From Crocodylus rhombifer (Eukaryota; Chordata; Crocodylia; Crocodylidae), in assembly GCA_038503035.1 (NCBI GenBank), contig JAVSML010000968.1:1-64000 (forward strand): a stretch of 64,000 bases of DNA, read 5' to 3'. The notes below the pieces were generated by a model. The model was not told the origin of the DNA and searched no databases. It was given only the letters and a program-made list of their open reading frames with translations. This document shows positions 34,566 to 45,830 of the stretch, in pieces (position 1 is the first letter of the stretch; every line of letters begins with the position of its first letter). The position numbers were made by a program, and so were the translations under genes.

Positions 34566-34971
34566 TAGCTCCAGTCTTCTACCACCTATGCTCACAACCC
34601 TTAAAAATTGCAGTACAGGGTGAATTTCGCAGTTTCCAAGTGGTCCACAAAACTGTGATTTTCTCAGGGCCCAAAGCATAACCAGTGATTCTCAACCTAT
34701 AGAGCATCTTGCTTCATTCCAGCATCTTTTAATAGACCACTCAGAGAATCATAATCATTATATTAACTATCATCCCCTAGTTAATATTCTTTGCTACATA
34801 ATTTGAAGAACACAAAAAAACAGCTTTATTCTAGTAGATTTCTCAGAGCCCTGACCAGTCATCCCCATTGCTCTATAGTAGGTTTGCATGTATGCCAGCA
34901 GCTGCTGGAGTCAGTCCAGCCTGATTGACCAATGGCTGCCATGTTACAAGGTGAAAATATAGAGCTCCCTA

Positions 34972-35580
34972 GGCGCATCTACACAATCAATTAATACCTA
35001 TAAACTACTCCCAGGCACAGAATCTACATGTGTGCCCAGGACAAGAGCAAACTGAGTTAGGGAGAAGCAGTTTAGGCCAGGGTTGCTCCTGCCCTGTTCT
35101 ACCCCCCTGCAGCAGCCAGAGGGGAGCTCCAGGCTCCAGCCACAGCTATCTGAGTGCCAGCCCTGGGCTGGCAGGGGGCATGGACGTCAGCCCAGGCTCC
35201 AGCTGGTAGAGGCAGTGGAGCCACCCTAGACTGGCAGGAGGCATGACGGGGGTCAGGCCCAGGCAGTGGATGGTTGCATCAGGCAGTGGAGGAGCTGGCT
35301 GTATCATGAGGCTCCTACAGCTGCTGAGCCAGGTGGCTAGGCACCAGACAGGAGTGTGGCCCCCTGCTGGCTGGGCTGACCAGGAGCAATTTACTCCTGG
35401 GTCAGCATCTACACACGCTTTGCTGTGAAGTAAAGTATGCTGCAAGATGATAGTACTTGTATTTACAAGTACTACCCTGTAGCAGAGTTTATTAGTTTCC
35501 TGCTGCCTAACAGCACTGCAAGTATAGACACAATATGTTTACTCCGGAGCTAATTAGACAACTCCACAGTAAACATCTCT
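34972..35580. mobile_element. Harbinger-like MITE, opposite orientation
   Basis: It starts GGCGCATCTACACAATC. About 35445-35575 (AGCAGAGTTTATTAGTTTCC ... GGAGCTAATTAGACAACTCC) is the inverse of the left part of the MITE at 30200. A short palindrome AGTACTTGTATTTACAAGTACT lies at about 35452. The middle is GC-rich and differs between copies. Confidence 0.5.
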
Positions 35581-35908
35581 TGCTTATGCTCTCATTATCT
35601 CCTTAACCCTCTCATACATGTTTCCATGATATGTACATGGCTTTATGTGTTTGTGCCTGGATGCTATCCTTGGCTATGAATGAAGGTGTCTCGTTATGGG
35701 GGGAGGAAGAAGAGAGGAAGCTGCTGCTTTTTTAGGCAGGGATTGTTATTTGAAAAATTCTGGTGACTCATGATCAAGTGCTTCAGGACGCGAGTGGCAT
35801 TACTCAAATGCCCCTGCTCTTGCTTGGGCCTAACTCACTCCTTGCAGTTGTAGCAGGCTCACCTTTAAGAGCTTGGGTTGAGTCCCAGGCTTGATATCAT
35901 GCTGTTTT

Positions 35909-36068
35909 GATTGGTGAAGCCCATCCACCAATCAGGAGGCAGCAATTGAAATAGAGTCACACCCCTTTCTTTAGAGGAGGTGGAGAAGAGCTCCTGCAGA
36001 CCTGATTGAAGACTGTAAAGTGTCAGGTCCAGAAGGCTTAAGGGGTGGAGCCCTGGAGCATATAAAAG
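35909..36068 (+). promoter_or_regulatory. LTR promoter: inverted CCAAT hairpin and TATA box
   Basis: GATTGGTGAAGCCCATCCACCAATC (35909-35933, written here as a 25-bp region with GATTGG and CCAATC at its ends) is a palindrome of two opposed CCAAT boxes. About 128 bp downstream is TATAAAA at 36061-36067. The other LTR copy keeps both (50733-50761; AATAAAAGG at 50862). Confidence 0.6.
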
Positions 36069-36369
36069 GAGCTGTGAGGGGCAGATGTGGTAAGGGACTC
36101 AAGAAGAGCAGAGCCAAGAAAAGCTGGGGAGCTCTCCCCTGGCATGCAATAGGTCCAAGGCTCCTAAAGCTGCCACTGGAGAAGCAGCCTTGAGAGTGGT
36201 GCAAGACCACTTGGGCTGCTGATGGCATACAGGGATGGTGTGTGGAGACCCAGACCTGGGAGCAGTGTGAGACTGCTCGGGCCCATCACAGTGCATGGTT
36301 TGGTGCCACAAGCGGCAGCTCAAGCCTGCAACCCCAGCAGGGCCAGCGGGCCACATAAAGCCATGTACA

Positions 36370-37199
36370 TATCAGACCTAGACAGGTTACAAGGGTGGGC
36401 GGACGAGAATAGGATGGGTTTCAACACAGACAAGTGCAAGGTGATGCACCTCGGGAGGAACAACTGGCACCATACCTACAGGTTAGGCAACTCCCCTCTT
36501 GTCAGCACGGAGGTGGAAAGGGATCTGGGGGTCATCACTGACTCCAAGACGAACATGGGCCGGCAGTGTGGAGAGGCAGTCAGGAAGGCCAACCACACCT
36601 TGGCATGCATCCACAGATATATCTCAAGCAGGTCCAAAGAGGTGATCCTCCCCCTCTATGCGGCACTGGTCAGGCCGCAGCTGGAGTATTGCATCCAGTT
36701 CTGGGCGCCGCACTTCAAGAGGGATGTCGACAGCATGGAGAGGGTCCAGAGGAGGGCCACTCATATGATCAGGGGACAACAGGGCAGGCCCTATGAGGAG
36801 AGGCTACGGGACCTGAACCTGTTCAGCCTCCAAAAGAGAAGGCTGAGGGGGGATCTTGTGGCCTGTTATAAACTAGTCAGGGGGGATCAGCAGGCATTGG
36901 AGGAGTCACTGTTTCCCTGAGCACCGCCAGGAATGACCAGGAATAACGGTCACAAGCTGGCAGAGGGTAGGTTTAGGCTAGATATCAGGAAGCAGTACTT
37001 CACGGTCAGGGCGGCTAAGGTCTGCAACCAGCTTCCAAGAGAAGTGGTGCTGGCCCCTACCCTGGGGGTGTTTAAGAGGAGGTTAGATGAACACCTTGCT
37101 GGGGTCATTTAACCCCCAGTATTCTTTCCTGCCATGGCAGGGGGTCGGACTAGATGATCTGCTCAGGTCCCTTCCGACCCTAGAAACTATGAAACTATG
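36370..37199 (+). mobile_element. CR1 LINE, 5'-truncated, young
   Basis: It starts inside RT just after the FADD motif region (SDLDRLQGWADENRMGFNTD) and runs through VRPQLEYCIQFWAPHFKRDV and LFSLQKRRLRGDLVACYKLV to the CR1 tail ending AACTATGAAACTATG. It closely resembles the minus-strand copy at 9524-11760; the frame breaks at a stop after EESLFP. It is inserted in the LTR at 35849-38208, so it is younger than that LTR. Confidence 0.92.
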
Positions 37200-38208
37200 G
37201 TGCATGGGGCAGCGCACAGGGCAAGGGCCTTGGGGCTGCAGTAAGATGGCTCAGGTCCCATCTACTGGCAAGTGGCCAGGTCCCACAGTGCACAGGGTGA
37301 TGCACAGGCCTGAGCCTTGGGAGCCAGGGAGCAGCAGAGCCTGCTTGGGTTAGCCACCTGGTGTGAGGATGGATGGCCAGAGCCTGAAGGGCCTGGCCTG
37401 TGCTAAAAGAGCCCTGGGTGCTGAAGTCAGGGCAGGGGGAAATAGCAGTGCTGCAGCATGAGGCCCAGCACCCAGAAGCCAGCAGCAGTGGTGCAGCAGT
37501 TGAGAGGAGCTGAGCCCTCAGTGCCCACAGCAGGGCACAGGGTAGGGAGGAACCCAATGGTGCAGGAGAGGCCTGAAGAGGTGCTTCAGCAGAGGAGACC
37601 CCACTGAGCTGCTACCTAACCACTGCCACCTGAGACAGCATGAGTTATTGGGCCCTTGGGTCCCACAGGGGAAAGTTGTTTGGGGACAGGCAAACCCAGA
37701 GAAGGGGCTGAGGGAGCAGCCCCCTGCCTAGTCAAGGCCCTAAGGGGAGGGGCCTCTGGTGCTTCCTGGACACCCCCACTTCCAAGGGACCCCATTGGAA
37801 GGAGGACTATCTTTTGCCATGGGTCAGGGACTATATTATGGAATAGGTGTTATTAAGATTGTTCCTGTCTGCGCCTTATATTATGTAATAAAATGTTGTA
37901 TTGTGATGTTGTATTGTGTTGATGCTGCTGAAATTGTTTTATTGTGATGGGTAAATAACATTATTTAGGGTTTGACCTTGGCTATTGGTTAATGTTCACT
38001 GTGTAAATATGTCTATATTTAGTTTTATGATTATGTATATTATAACTCAATAAATTGTATATAGTTAAGAACTTTGGGCCTGGGCTAACTCTACAGAGGA
38101 AAGAGGGATCTGCTTGGAATTCTGGCATCCCTCTCACAGAACCCCCTCCTGCCTACCCATCCCATCCAACTGAGAATAAGGCACACCCTTGGGTGTACCC
38201 AGTTTACA

Positions 38209-40546
38209 CAGTTAACTCCTTTTTTGAAAAACTAAATATATGAAAAAGCAGCAACACAGTAAGACCTACAAACTCCCAAGCATGTTCCTCCTGCCAGGCC
38301 ATCAAGAGGTCTTTCTCCAGCACCATGTTGACAAACTGATTGAAACTGAAACCAACTTGGATAAGATTAATTACAGGAGTTGTACAGGATTAAAGCATAG
38401 GGATATTCCAGGGACTCATACTCAGGTACCTGAAACTGTGGTGGCATTACTCAAAGTGAATGCCCCAATACTGGCTTTCAATCACTCAGTTCTCAGTGGA
38501 ATGCATTGACAGAAAATATGGGAAAGACCCCAAAAAACAACCTAGCCCCAGGCCTTCTGTTCTTTACCTATCCTTTCAGGATGAACATTTTTATCCTAGG
38601 GAGAAATGGTCTACATAATATTTACAAAAAGTGAGAAAGGGGACCTTCATATCACCTTAGTATCTCCTGAATTCTGGGGCTACTTCAGTTATAAGCATTC
38701 CTTTGATTCATTCCAGCAACCGAGTGGCGTGGGCCCATCCAACAGCTCGGAATAACTGTAGTATGATGCAGTTATAATTTCTTCCATCCTGGGAACTGTC
38801 AAGGAGCCATGAGGAGTGGTTCTGCTAATTCTTATCATCACAGAATACCCAAGAGGGAATCAACCCTGCACTCTAGGCTATAGGCTAACTGAATTCACTC
38901 ACAGGCACAGGTCACAGGCTCAGTTATAGGCCCTACCAGACATAAATTATCTGTTTTGCTATTTTCAACTCTCCCACCATTAGGGAGAACATTTAGAAGA
39001 ACACTTTGCTTTCTTTCTCTCCTCAAAAAAGGCTCCTCTGAAAACCACTTGAGAGCATCATTCTAGACTGCTCCCATGCATGAGAACTCAGAAGACAGCA
39101 GACAGAGAAGAGCAGATGTTTGGCACATAGACACAGCCTGGGTGGGAGGAAGCAATTTAGGATGAATGGTATAGATAGATTGTGGAGATGGCTAATTGAG
39201 AAGGAGACAGCTAAACTGATCACTGGCAGTGGAAGGGGCAAAGAAACAAATCTCTTGTAGTAGAAATGGGAAAGTACAACTTCAGCAAGGCCATAAAGAA
39301 AAGCTAGGCCGCAATGAAAAACAAACTAAAATGGAGACCTAAGCCCGCATTAGAGACCCTGCTGCTTTTGGATTTACCATAATCATTCTGCCCTACATCA
39401 TTTTTCTCATGTTGCTTATCATCCCACATTTTATATCACTAATTTCCCTTCCCTCTCCTGACCCATTGTGCCAATGCCCACCTATATACTAAGGATTACA
39501 TAAGATCCCAGACCCCTCAGCTCCAATTTCCATTCAAATTGCCCCTTTGGATCCAGGCAAGAATTTGGAATCTGGTTAGAGCACTTAAATACTTCAATAC
39601 ATACTAATCTGGATACTTCCCTAGCTTTAGTTCCAGACCACTAAAGATCATATTTATCTAAAAGTTCCTCCACAAATTGTCATCCTGACCTCCCTTCTGA
39701 TTTTCCTCTGGATGTTCTGTTGCTATCGTAAAGTAGAGTCTTCTGGCCCCTTTCCTTTCAGTCCCAGTTGTGCTCTTGAATCCTCTCTCCCCATTGCCAC
39801 CGTGTTTTGTCTGTCTACTTTGACTAAGTACAGACAATCAAAAAGCCCAAGGCTGAATTGATACAATCTTCTCAAGTTAGTCAAAGCTGCATAGACTGAA
39901 TTGATAAGCAAGTGAACAGACATTCACTTTTGATGCTGTAAATGCAGCCACATGCCTGCAGTGGCCCAAGACAGAAGCTGAGGAGCACTAGAGCATTCAT
40001 CCCTACTCGGGTGGAGTAGAAAGCTTGGGTCACAGCTAGCCCCCTCACATACCCTGAGGTTTGGGGGGCGGGGCAGTTGCCAGGGAGATGCAAAGTATCC
40101 TGTGATGCTGGGGGACTGTGAATTAACTTGAAACTGGAGGGGATCTGGGACAGAAGTTCTACAGACTGTTTTAACCTAAATCAGCTAAATCTGATACTAC
40201 ATCCATCCAGGTTTATCTTAAACCAGTTTTGGCCATTTTGAAAGCAGTTTATGTGCACTGAACTTCTATTGTGTTATAGATTTGAACCAGTTTCTGTTCA
40301 CTTATACCAGTTTATGTGTATCTTCTGTCCCTAGCCTTTCTGTGCCTTTGTTGAAACCTCCCACATCCTTGGCAGTCACTTGCCTTCAAAACCTTTTTCC
40401 ATCTCTTCTCTCTGCTTTACCTTGCCTTAGTCTGACCCAACACAGCTACAAACCTCCCCACTCTGTTCCACAGGACTTAGATTTGGGTATCTGGGAAACA
40501 GCTGCACCAAAAGGATCTATAGAAAGGAGTTGACACTGGCTCTTAC
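38209..40546 (-). other. Intron 3' of the protocadherin exon
   Basis: Mostly unique sequence downstream (on the minus strand) of the exon donor at 40546. No second exon, such as one continuing the tail after PEN, was recognised here or further left. Confidence 0.5.
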
Positions 40547-40766
40547 CATTTTCAGGGTGCTCCATCTCCCCAATACTACCATCAGGTGTGGTGCGCTCAT
40601 AGTGATCTTCAGGCAGAGCCAGAGGCCCAATGCGAGGCCCTGATGATGATTTGCTGCTGGGTGTCTCCGATTCCTCTAGCCCACTGTCATAATAACTATG
40701 TTGGGAGGGGTCCTGCAAGTCCTGTGCCTGATTGGCTGCAGAGAATGTCACTCGGCGATGAGGTAA
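40547..40766 (-). CDS. PCDH1: Delta-1 protocadherin cytoplasmic-tail exon (PCDH1-like)
   Basis: A 220-bp internal exon. The acceptor is a pyrimidine-rich tract ending TTTGTTACAG (40767-40776) and the donor is G|GTAAGA (40547|40546). It encodes 73 residues starting LPHRRVTF and ending EMEHPEN, plus one base of the next codon (entry phase 0, exit phase 1). RRVTF at residues 4-8 is the conserved CM3 motif of delta-1 protocadherins, which docks protein phosphatase 1. The serine-rich segment YYDSGLEESETPSSKSSSG and the block EDHYERTTPDGSIGEMEHPE are characteristic of this tail. These are homophilic adhesion receptors; this part lies in the cytoplasm. My recollection of the family favours PCDH1 over PCDH7, but the very long introns make PCDH7 worth checking. 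Confidence 0.85.
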
Positions 40767-41599
40767 CTGTAACAAAGAGAAAACAGAGAATCAGTTAAAT
40801 CAATCACCCACTGAAGAACGATCACAAAACATGACTACTGTGATAGATGCTTAGGGACAAGGAATCCATGCTTTTCCCATCTAACTGAAATGTCTTTCAT
40901 TTCACAGTGACCCCTCACCATTGCCATTTCTCCTATCAGCATCCATTCCAATGTCAGATCCACCCCATTCATGTCCACATAATTGACCTAATAATTTACC
41001 TCAAACCACACACCCAAATGATACCAGTCTTCACTTCAAGTGACTCTCTTCTATCTCTCTCTCAGGAAACCCTCTAGCACTGTCTTTTGCTTCAGAGCTT
41101 CCCAGATTGTCTCATCTCATACCTCATAGTTCTTTATATCACTGTCAGAAACCATGTCTCACCTAACAGCTTTCCTCTGCTCCACCTCACTTCAGAGTCT
41201 TCTTCCCACTTCTGAATGACATCATCCTTTAGCTCAGAAGTCTGTTCCACAGCTGACATCATTTCACACCCTGATACACTCTCTCCAACTCATATTTCTC
41301 ACCTTACAAATTCACTTGATTAATGCCATCATTTTTCAGCACCAGAGCCTTATTGACTGACACAAATAAATAAATAACTTTAGAGGCCATGCTCCCTGAC
41401 AGACATGATCAGCTCACTTCTCCCAAGCAACACCATTTCTCACCTCAGAAACACCTCCCACAAATGTCTTCTTACATAACAACTCATGAAATGACACAAC
41501 ATCTAATACTAAAGTCCCCACACCCTCCATACCTAATCAGCTCTCACTAGACCAGCTGGCAGTATCCCTGTAAAGAAGGTCCCCAGGCTTACTTGATGC
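40767..41599 (-). other. Intron 5' of the protocadherin exon
   Basis: It contains the polypyrimidine tract and acceptor next to the exon (40767-40795). The rest is unique non-coding sequence. An AAATAAATAAATAA simple run lies at about 41364-41378. Confidence 0.6.
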
Positions 41600-42480
41600 C
41601 CTGTCTCTTCTATTAGCATTATTTTGCACCTCAGCACCTATGCATGTCCATATTTCATGTCCATTTTACATTTTAATGTATTAAAATGCATATTTTTGGA
41701 TGGGCCCAATTTACCAAGCAATCTAGGCTGCTGCCTATGATTTCTGTGTTCTTATCATTGTTTATTAGTCCACCAAACTTTGTGTCCTGCAAAAATGTTA
41801 TCACCATGATTTTATGTTTACTTTCAGATTACTGGTGAGGAGTACTGGGCATAGGAGCAATCCCTGTGGAACGCCACTTAGAGACACATCATTTGATGAA
41901 GGCTCCCCACTGATGGGTGTTTGGGTTTTTTAATTGTCAGTCAGTTCTTAATTTGTTAATCAGTTATCCAGGTGTATTTACTTAAAAACATTAAGTACCA
42001 TCAGAGTATGCCTAGCAACTGGTGCTCACCTTTTGCCCATAAGTTTACAATCAGTAGTCTAGGCTATTTAAGATCCCAAATTTATATTACTTAGCATATT
42101 CTTCCATTGCAAATGGACTGGAAAGTACTTCACCATTCAGACATATTATCCTTCTTCTTTCCAAATATAGAACACAAATATGTGTTGAACATGTCAACCT
42201 TGTTTGTACCATTATTAACAGTTTAACAGTCTCTATTTACTAATTGGTATGTACCATTGCTAGGATTTCCTTTGCTCCTGATATACATGAAAAAGCTCCT
42301 CTTCCTTTACTGACAATGGATTTTTGCCTGATGCTTTTAACATCTCTTACCAATATTCTACACTTCATAACCACTAATTTATAGTAATTGCTATCCATTT
42401 CCCCCTTTTTAATTGATTTTTACTTCCATTTACTTTGTTTATTTCTAATTGTTACCTTTCATTTTGCCATTGAACCAGGG
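41600..42480 (-). mobile_element. Ancient CR1-like LINE remnant
   Basis: On the minus strand SGVPQGLLLCPVLL (about 41890-41850) is followed by FVQDTKFGGLINND (about 41795-41755), the counterparts of RT motif B and the FADDTK motif. The region up to 42480 contains CR1-like text in fragments. It is heavily mutated and older than the other CR1 copies. Confidence 0.6.
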
Positions 42481-43379
42481 TACACAATTTAAAAAAATAT
42501 AGCAGTCCTGTAGAATTTACTGCCCTAAGACTTGCACCCAGACTCTGGATAAAATGCATGAGGACAGATAGGTACCTATGAATTTGGTTCATAAAAGCCA
42601 ATAAACTGAGCAGAAAATAATTTAAGCTTGCAAATACAAAATACCAATGGCAGGGGAAAATCATTGATCCTGGTCCCTGTTTGTGCCTTGTACATTAGAC
42701 AATAATTGGTTAAAAAATATCTGTGGCAGATTGGTAGAGCCTTCCTTTTGCTGGGCACATAATCTTGACCGTAGGCTATTGGGAAAAAGTTGGTCTCAAC
42801 TATATCTAATAGATCATTCCTAAGAAATGAGAGGAATTAGGTGGAGTTTATGTGCTTCCCAGCACTGCTTTGTATTAAAAAGAGAACTTAAGTAGGAGTG
42901 AAGCTCCTAGGTGGATGGATTAGATTACTCCTGGGTGTGCTTGTGAACAATCATCCTTGGTTGGGTCTGCTAGAAGGAAATCTGTCCCACATCATGTTGT
43001 AATCTTCTTACACTACTATGGAAAAGATAGCATAAGGGATTCAAAAGGTTTTTCACAGAAGAAAACCAGCTCTTTTATGAAAAAAAAATGAGAGCAATAA
43101 GAAAGCTCTTCCAGTAAGTTTTATAGCACTGCCTTGATAGCTTTACACTTCTTTCTGGGTCTTGAGGAACAGCCCTCCCTCTTCCCCTCCCAGTATCTTA
43201 CAGTCATCTGTTCTCCCTTCCCTGCTCCAAGGGGAAAGTGTGGGGAAGCAAGGAATAGGAGATGCTCTGTTTACCAGGGCACCCCTTGGATCATTGGCTC
43301 CCCAGTGGCCACCCACCAGTGTCCTGTCAGGGAGCCCTGCAAGGACCCTGCTGCTGCTTACTGCTTCAACACTCTCAGA
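42481..43379. other. Unassigned intronic sequence
   Basis: No gene. About 43235-43275 (GGGAAAGTGTGGGGAAGCAA, then GGAATAGGAGATGCTCTGTT) duplicates a stretch inside the CR1 at 44140-44185. Confidence 0.45.
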
Positions 43380-43900
43380 GGGTCCAGGGTCTATTTGCAC
43401 CTTTGTCCCCATGCCCCGTGCATAGATCCAGGGTGACCCCAATCTGTGCAAGGGGCAAAGGGCATTCCTGCACAGCTCAGCCCATGCAACTCAACTCAGA
43501 ATGGGTCAAGGCATGGAGGAATGCCTCCTCCATCACTAGTTCCCATGATTGGGTCACTGCCTACTTGTGCAAGGGGAGGGAGGCATTCTTGCATAGCTTG
43601 ACCTGTCCCAGATGTTCTGGACCCTGCTGGATATGCTCCCTGCACCCTCTACACAGAACTAGGGTGACCCAGAACTCTGCAGGGGACAGAGAAGCTATTT
43701 CTTGTACCTTTACCAATCCCTGGCACACCTAGGGTACGTTGAGCCATGGTGCCTCTGCCTCCTTCCCCATGCACAGAACCACGTCCCCCCCATGCATTCC
43801 CACACAACTCAACACATCCCACATGTTCCTGGGACAATTCAAGTCTCTCTGCCTCTGATATCCCCTGTCCCTTTCACAGAACTAGGATGACATTGATGAA
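43380..43900. repeat. Imperfect tandem array, unit about 105-120 bp
   Basis: A CACAGAACTAGGGTGACCC-like phrase recurs at about 43424, 43658, 43772 and 43874, with a more diverged one near 43540. Intervening text includes repeated GCAAGGGG, GGCATTCYTGCA and CCCATGCA phrases. The array ends where a CR1 fragment begins. Frames crossing it show no domain. Confidence 0.5.
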
Positions 43901-43929
43901 CCAATTATGTACCCAGGGCAACAGCAAGG

Positions 43930-44450
43930 GCTTAGACAGTTGGAGTATTGTGTCCAGTTTTGGGTGCTGCACTTCAAGAGGGATGTGGACAACCTAGAGA
44001 GGGTTCAGAGGAGGGCCACTCGTATGGTTAGGGGCCTGCAGGCAAAGCCCTACAAGGAGAGATTGAAGGCCCTGGATCTATTCAGCCTCCACAAGAGAAG
44101 GCTGAGAGATGATTTTGTGGCTGCCTACTAATTTATCGGGGGGTAGGGTGTGGGGGGCAGCAAGAAATAGGAGATGCTCTGTTTACCCTTGGAATAACTA
44201 GGAACAATGGCCATGAACTGACCGAGAGCAAATTTAAATTAGACATCAGGAAAAACTTCTTTACGGTAAGGGTTGCCAGAATCTGGAATGGGCTTCCAAG
44301 GGAAGTGGTGCTCCCCCCTACCTTAAGAGGAGGCTAGACATACACCTGGCTGGCGTCATCTGACCTCAGTGCTCTTTCCTGCCCAAGGCAGGGGGTCAGG
44401 CTTAATGATCTGCTAAGGTCCCTTCTGATCCAAACATCAATGAATCTATT
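43930..44450 (+). mobile_element. CR1 3' fragment
   Basis: [39 protein letters not shown] and [17 protein letters not shown] match the CR1 RT C-terminus. It is then frameshifted and ends in the CR1 tail (GGCAGGGGGTCAGGCTTAAT). It is more diverged than the copies at 9.5 and 36.4 kb. Confidence 0.85.
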
Positions 44451-44679
44451 AATATAAGCCCTGAGTGGAGCTGGCAGTAAGATCCTAGAGGCTGCTGAAG
44501 GAACATCATTGCAGCAGGAGGGATGCAGCTCCAGAGTGCCAACATGGAAGCAGTCTGGCCCTAGCAGCTGGAGGGGGAAAAGCCCCGATTAGGAAAGCTG
44601 CAAAGTGCCTGGCAGACTACTGAACTGCCTTGAGATTACCAGTGAGCCTCAGAGAGTTTATGGTTATATATAAACTCAA

Positions 44680-44790
44680 CTAGAGGTGACTAGACAGTCA
44701 CCTTGCTGGGGTCACCTAACCCCCAGTTATTTTTCCCGCTTGGTGCGGGGTCTTCTGAGATCCCTTCTGGCCTTACAATCTATGAATATC
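44680..44790 (+). mobile_element. CR1 3'-end fragment
   Basis: CACCTTGCTGGGGTCACCTA with AACCCCCAGTTATTTTTCC and ACAATCTATGAAT is a bare CR1 tail. Confidence 0.8.
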
Positions 44791-45004
44791 CAGTTGCTGG
44801 GATTTATGTGGATACTTAATGAGGACTGGCACAAGTGTTTGTCTGCCTGCCTTAAGGTGGAAGGAGAAGGTTTTCCTTTTTAAATAGCAGTGTGCTGCTT
44901 TCCCATTCTGTTGATGTTGGTGGTTCCAGAAGGAGAGTTTGTATGATAGCCAGGGGGCTTATCTTTTGGTTATAGTTCATTCTGGTGGTTTGAGGTCAGG
45001 ACTG

Positions 45005-45365
45005 TGACAAGGTTCCTGGAGGTCCCATTAGTGTCCAAGCGGAATGTAGTTGCCTTGAGCCCTGCTGGGGGCAGGCTTATGGCAGAGAGAATGACAAGAG
45101 CTCAGAGCAGAGCAGAGTGTGGGGCTGCAGAAACCAGAGCCCTGAGAGGGACAAAGGCAGGGGCCAGGGGTTCAATGCCTAAAAGGGCAAGACTAGAGCT
45201 GGTGCCTAGAAGCAAGGTCCAATACACTGGGCCCAGGCTAGAAGGCTCAGCTAGAGAAAAGGGGTGGAGGCTGAGAAATCCAAAGCCCCAACAGGAGTGT
45301 GACAGTATAGTGACACCTATGAGGCATGGGATGTGGTATAGGGGAAGACAGAGCCACCTGCTTAC
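45005..45365 (+). mobile_element. LTR fragment, family C (copy 3)
   Basis: CAACAGGAGTGTGACAGTAT followed by AGTGACACCTATGAGGCATG matches, inverted, the segments at 12075-12135 and 26775-26835. Upstream text (GGTGCCTAGAAGCAAGGTCC) aligns with the same position in the 26745-27530 copy. The 5' part with TATA is missing. Confidence 0.55.
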
Positions 45366-45830
45366 CCAGATTCATCCTCAGAGATCCCAGGGATGCTTCC
45401 AGTAAGCAGAGAAACCTCATCTTTCCCTACTGACACAGAAACATCCTTTGAGATCCCAGGGGCATGTTTCAGTAAGTGGGTAAAACCAGGCATGCACTCC
45501 AGGGGCTTGGTGGACTGATTCTGCCCAGGAATTCCTAGGGTGTCGGCCATCATTTTCTTCCTGGTTCCAATAGGCCCCTACTAATTGTATGACCGAACAC
45601 AGAGAAGTGCTTAATGTCCAGAAGATTATCTTCAATTTCTCCTGCACTGTCTCCAAAGGGATTTTTACTGCTATGTGATGCAGAAGTTAATGGAAATTTT
45701 GACATTATCAGACTGAATTAAAGTAGAAGATATTATTTTCTCTGATGAGGAAAAAAAGACTACTGTTGATAACAAATGTTCTTCCATTTGCAGGTGTTCT
45801 TACTTTCTCTCTCTGTTATTCCTTTGGAAG

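Larger units (their letters stand above)
35849..38208 (+). mobile_element. LTR, family A, copy 1 (split by CR1)
   Basis: It begins TGTAGCAGGCTCACC and ends CCCAGTTTACA, flanked by CAGT at 35845-35848 and 38209-38212, a 4-bp duplication as left by many retroviral integrases. Removing the CR1 at 36370-37199 leaves about 1530 bp. The order is LTR-like: inverted CCAAT pair, TATA box at 36061, GC-rich transcribed region, then AATAAA near 38049. It aligns with 50677-54453 at the promoter, polyA and 3' end (GGCACACCCTTGGG). No retroviral genes adjoin it, so it is a solo LTR. Confidence 0.72.

Noticed and set aside
43380..43900. CRISPR-like array
   Set aside because: The repeats are diverged and long with unequal spacing and no short conserved direct repeat; the host is a vertebrate.
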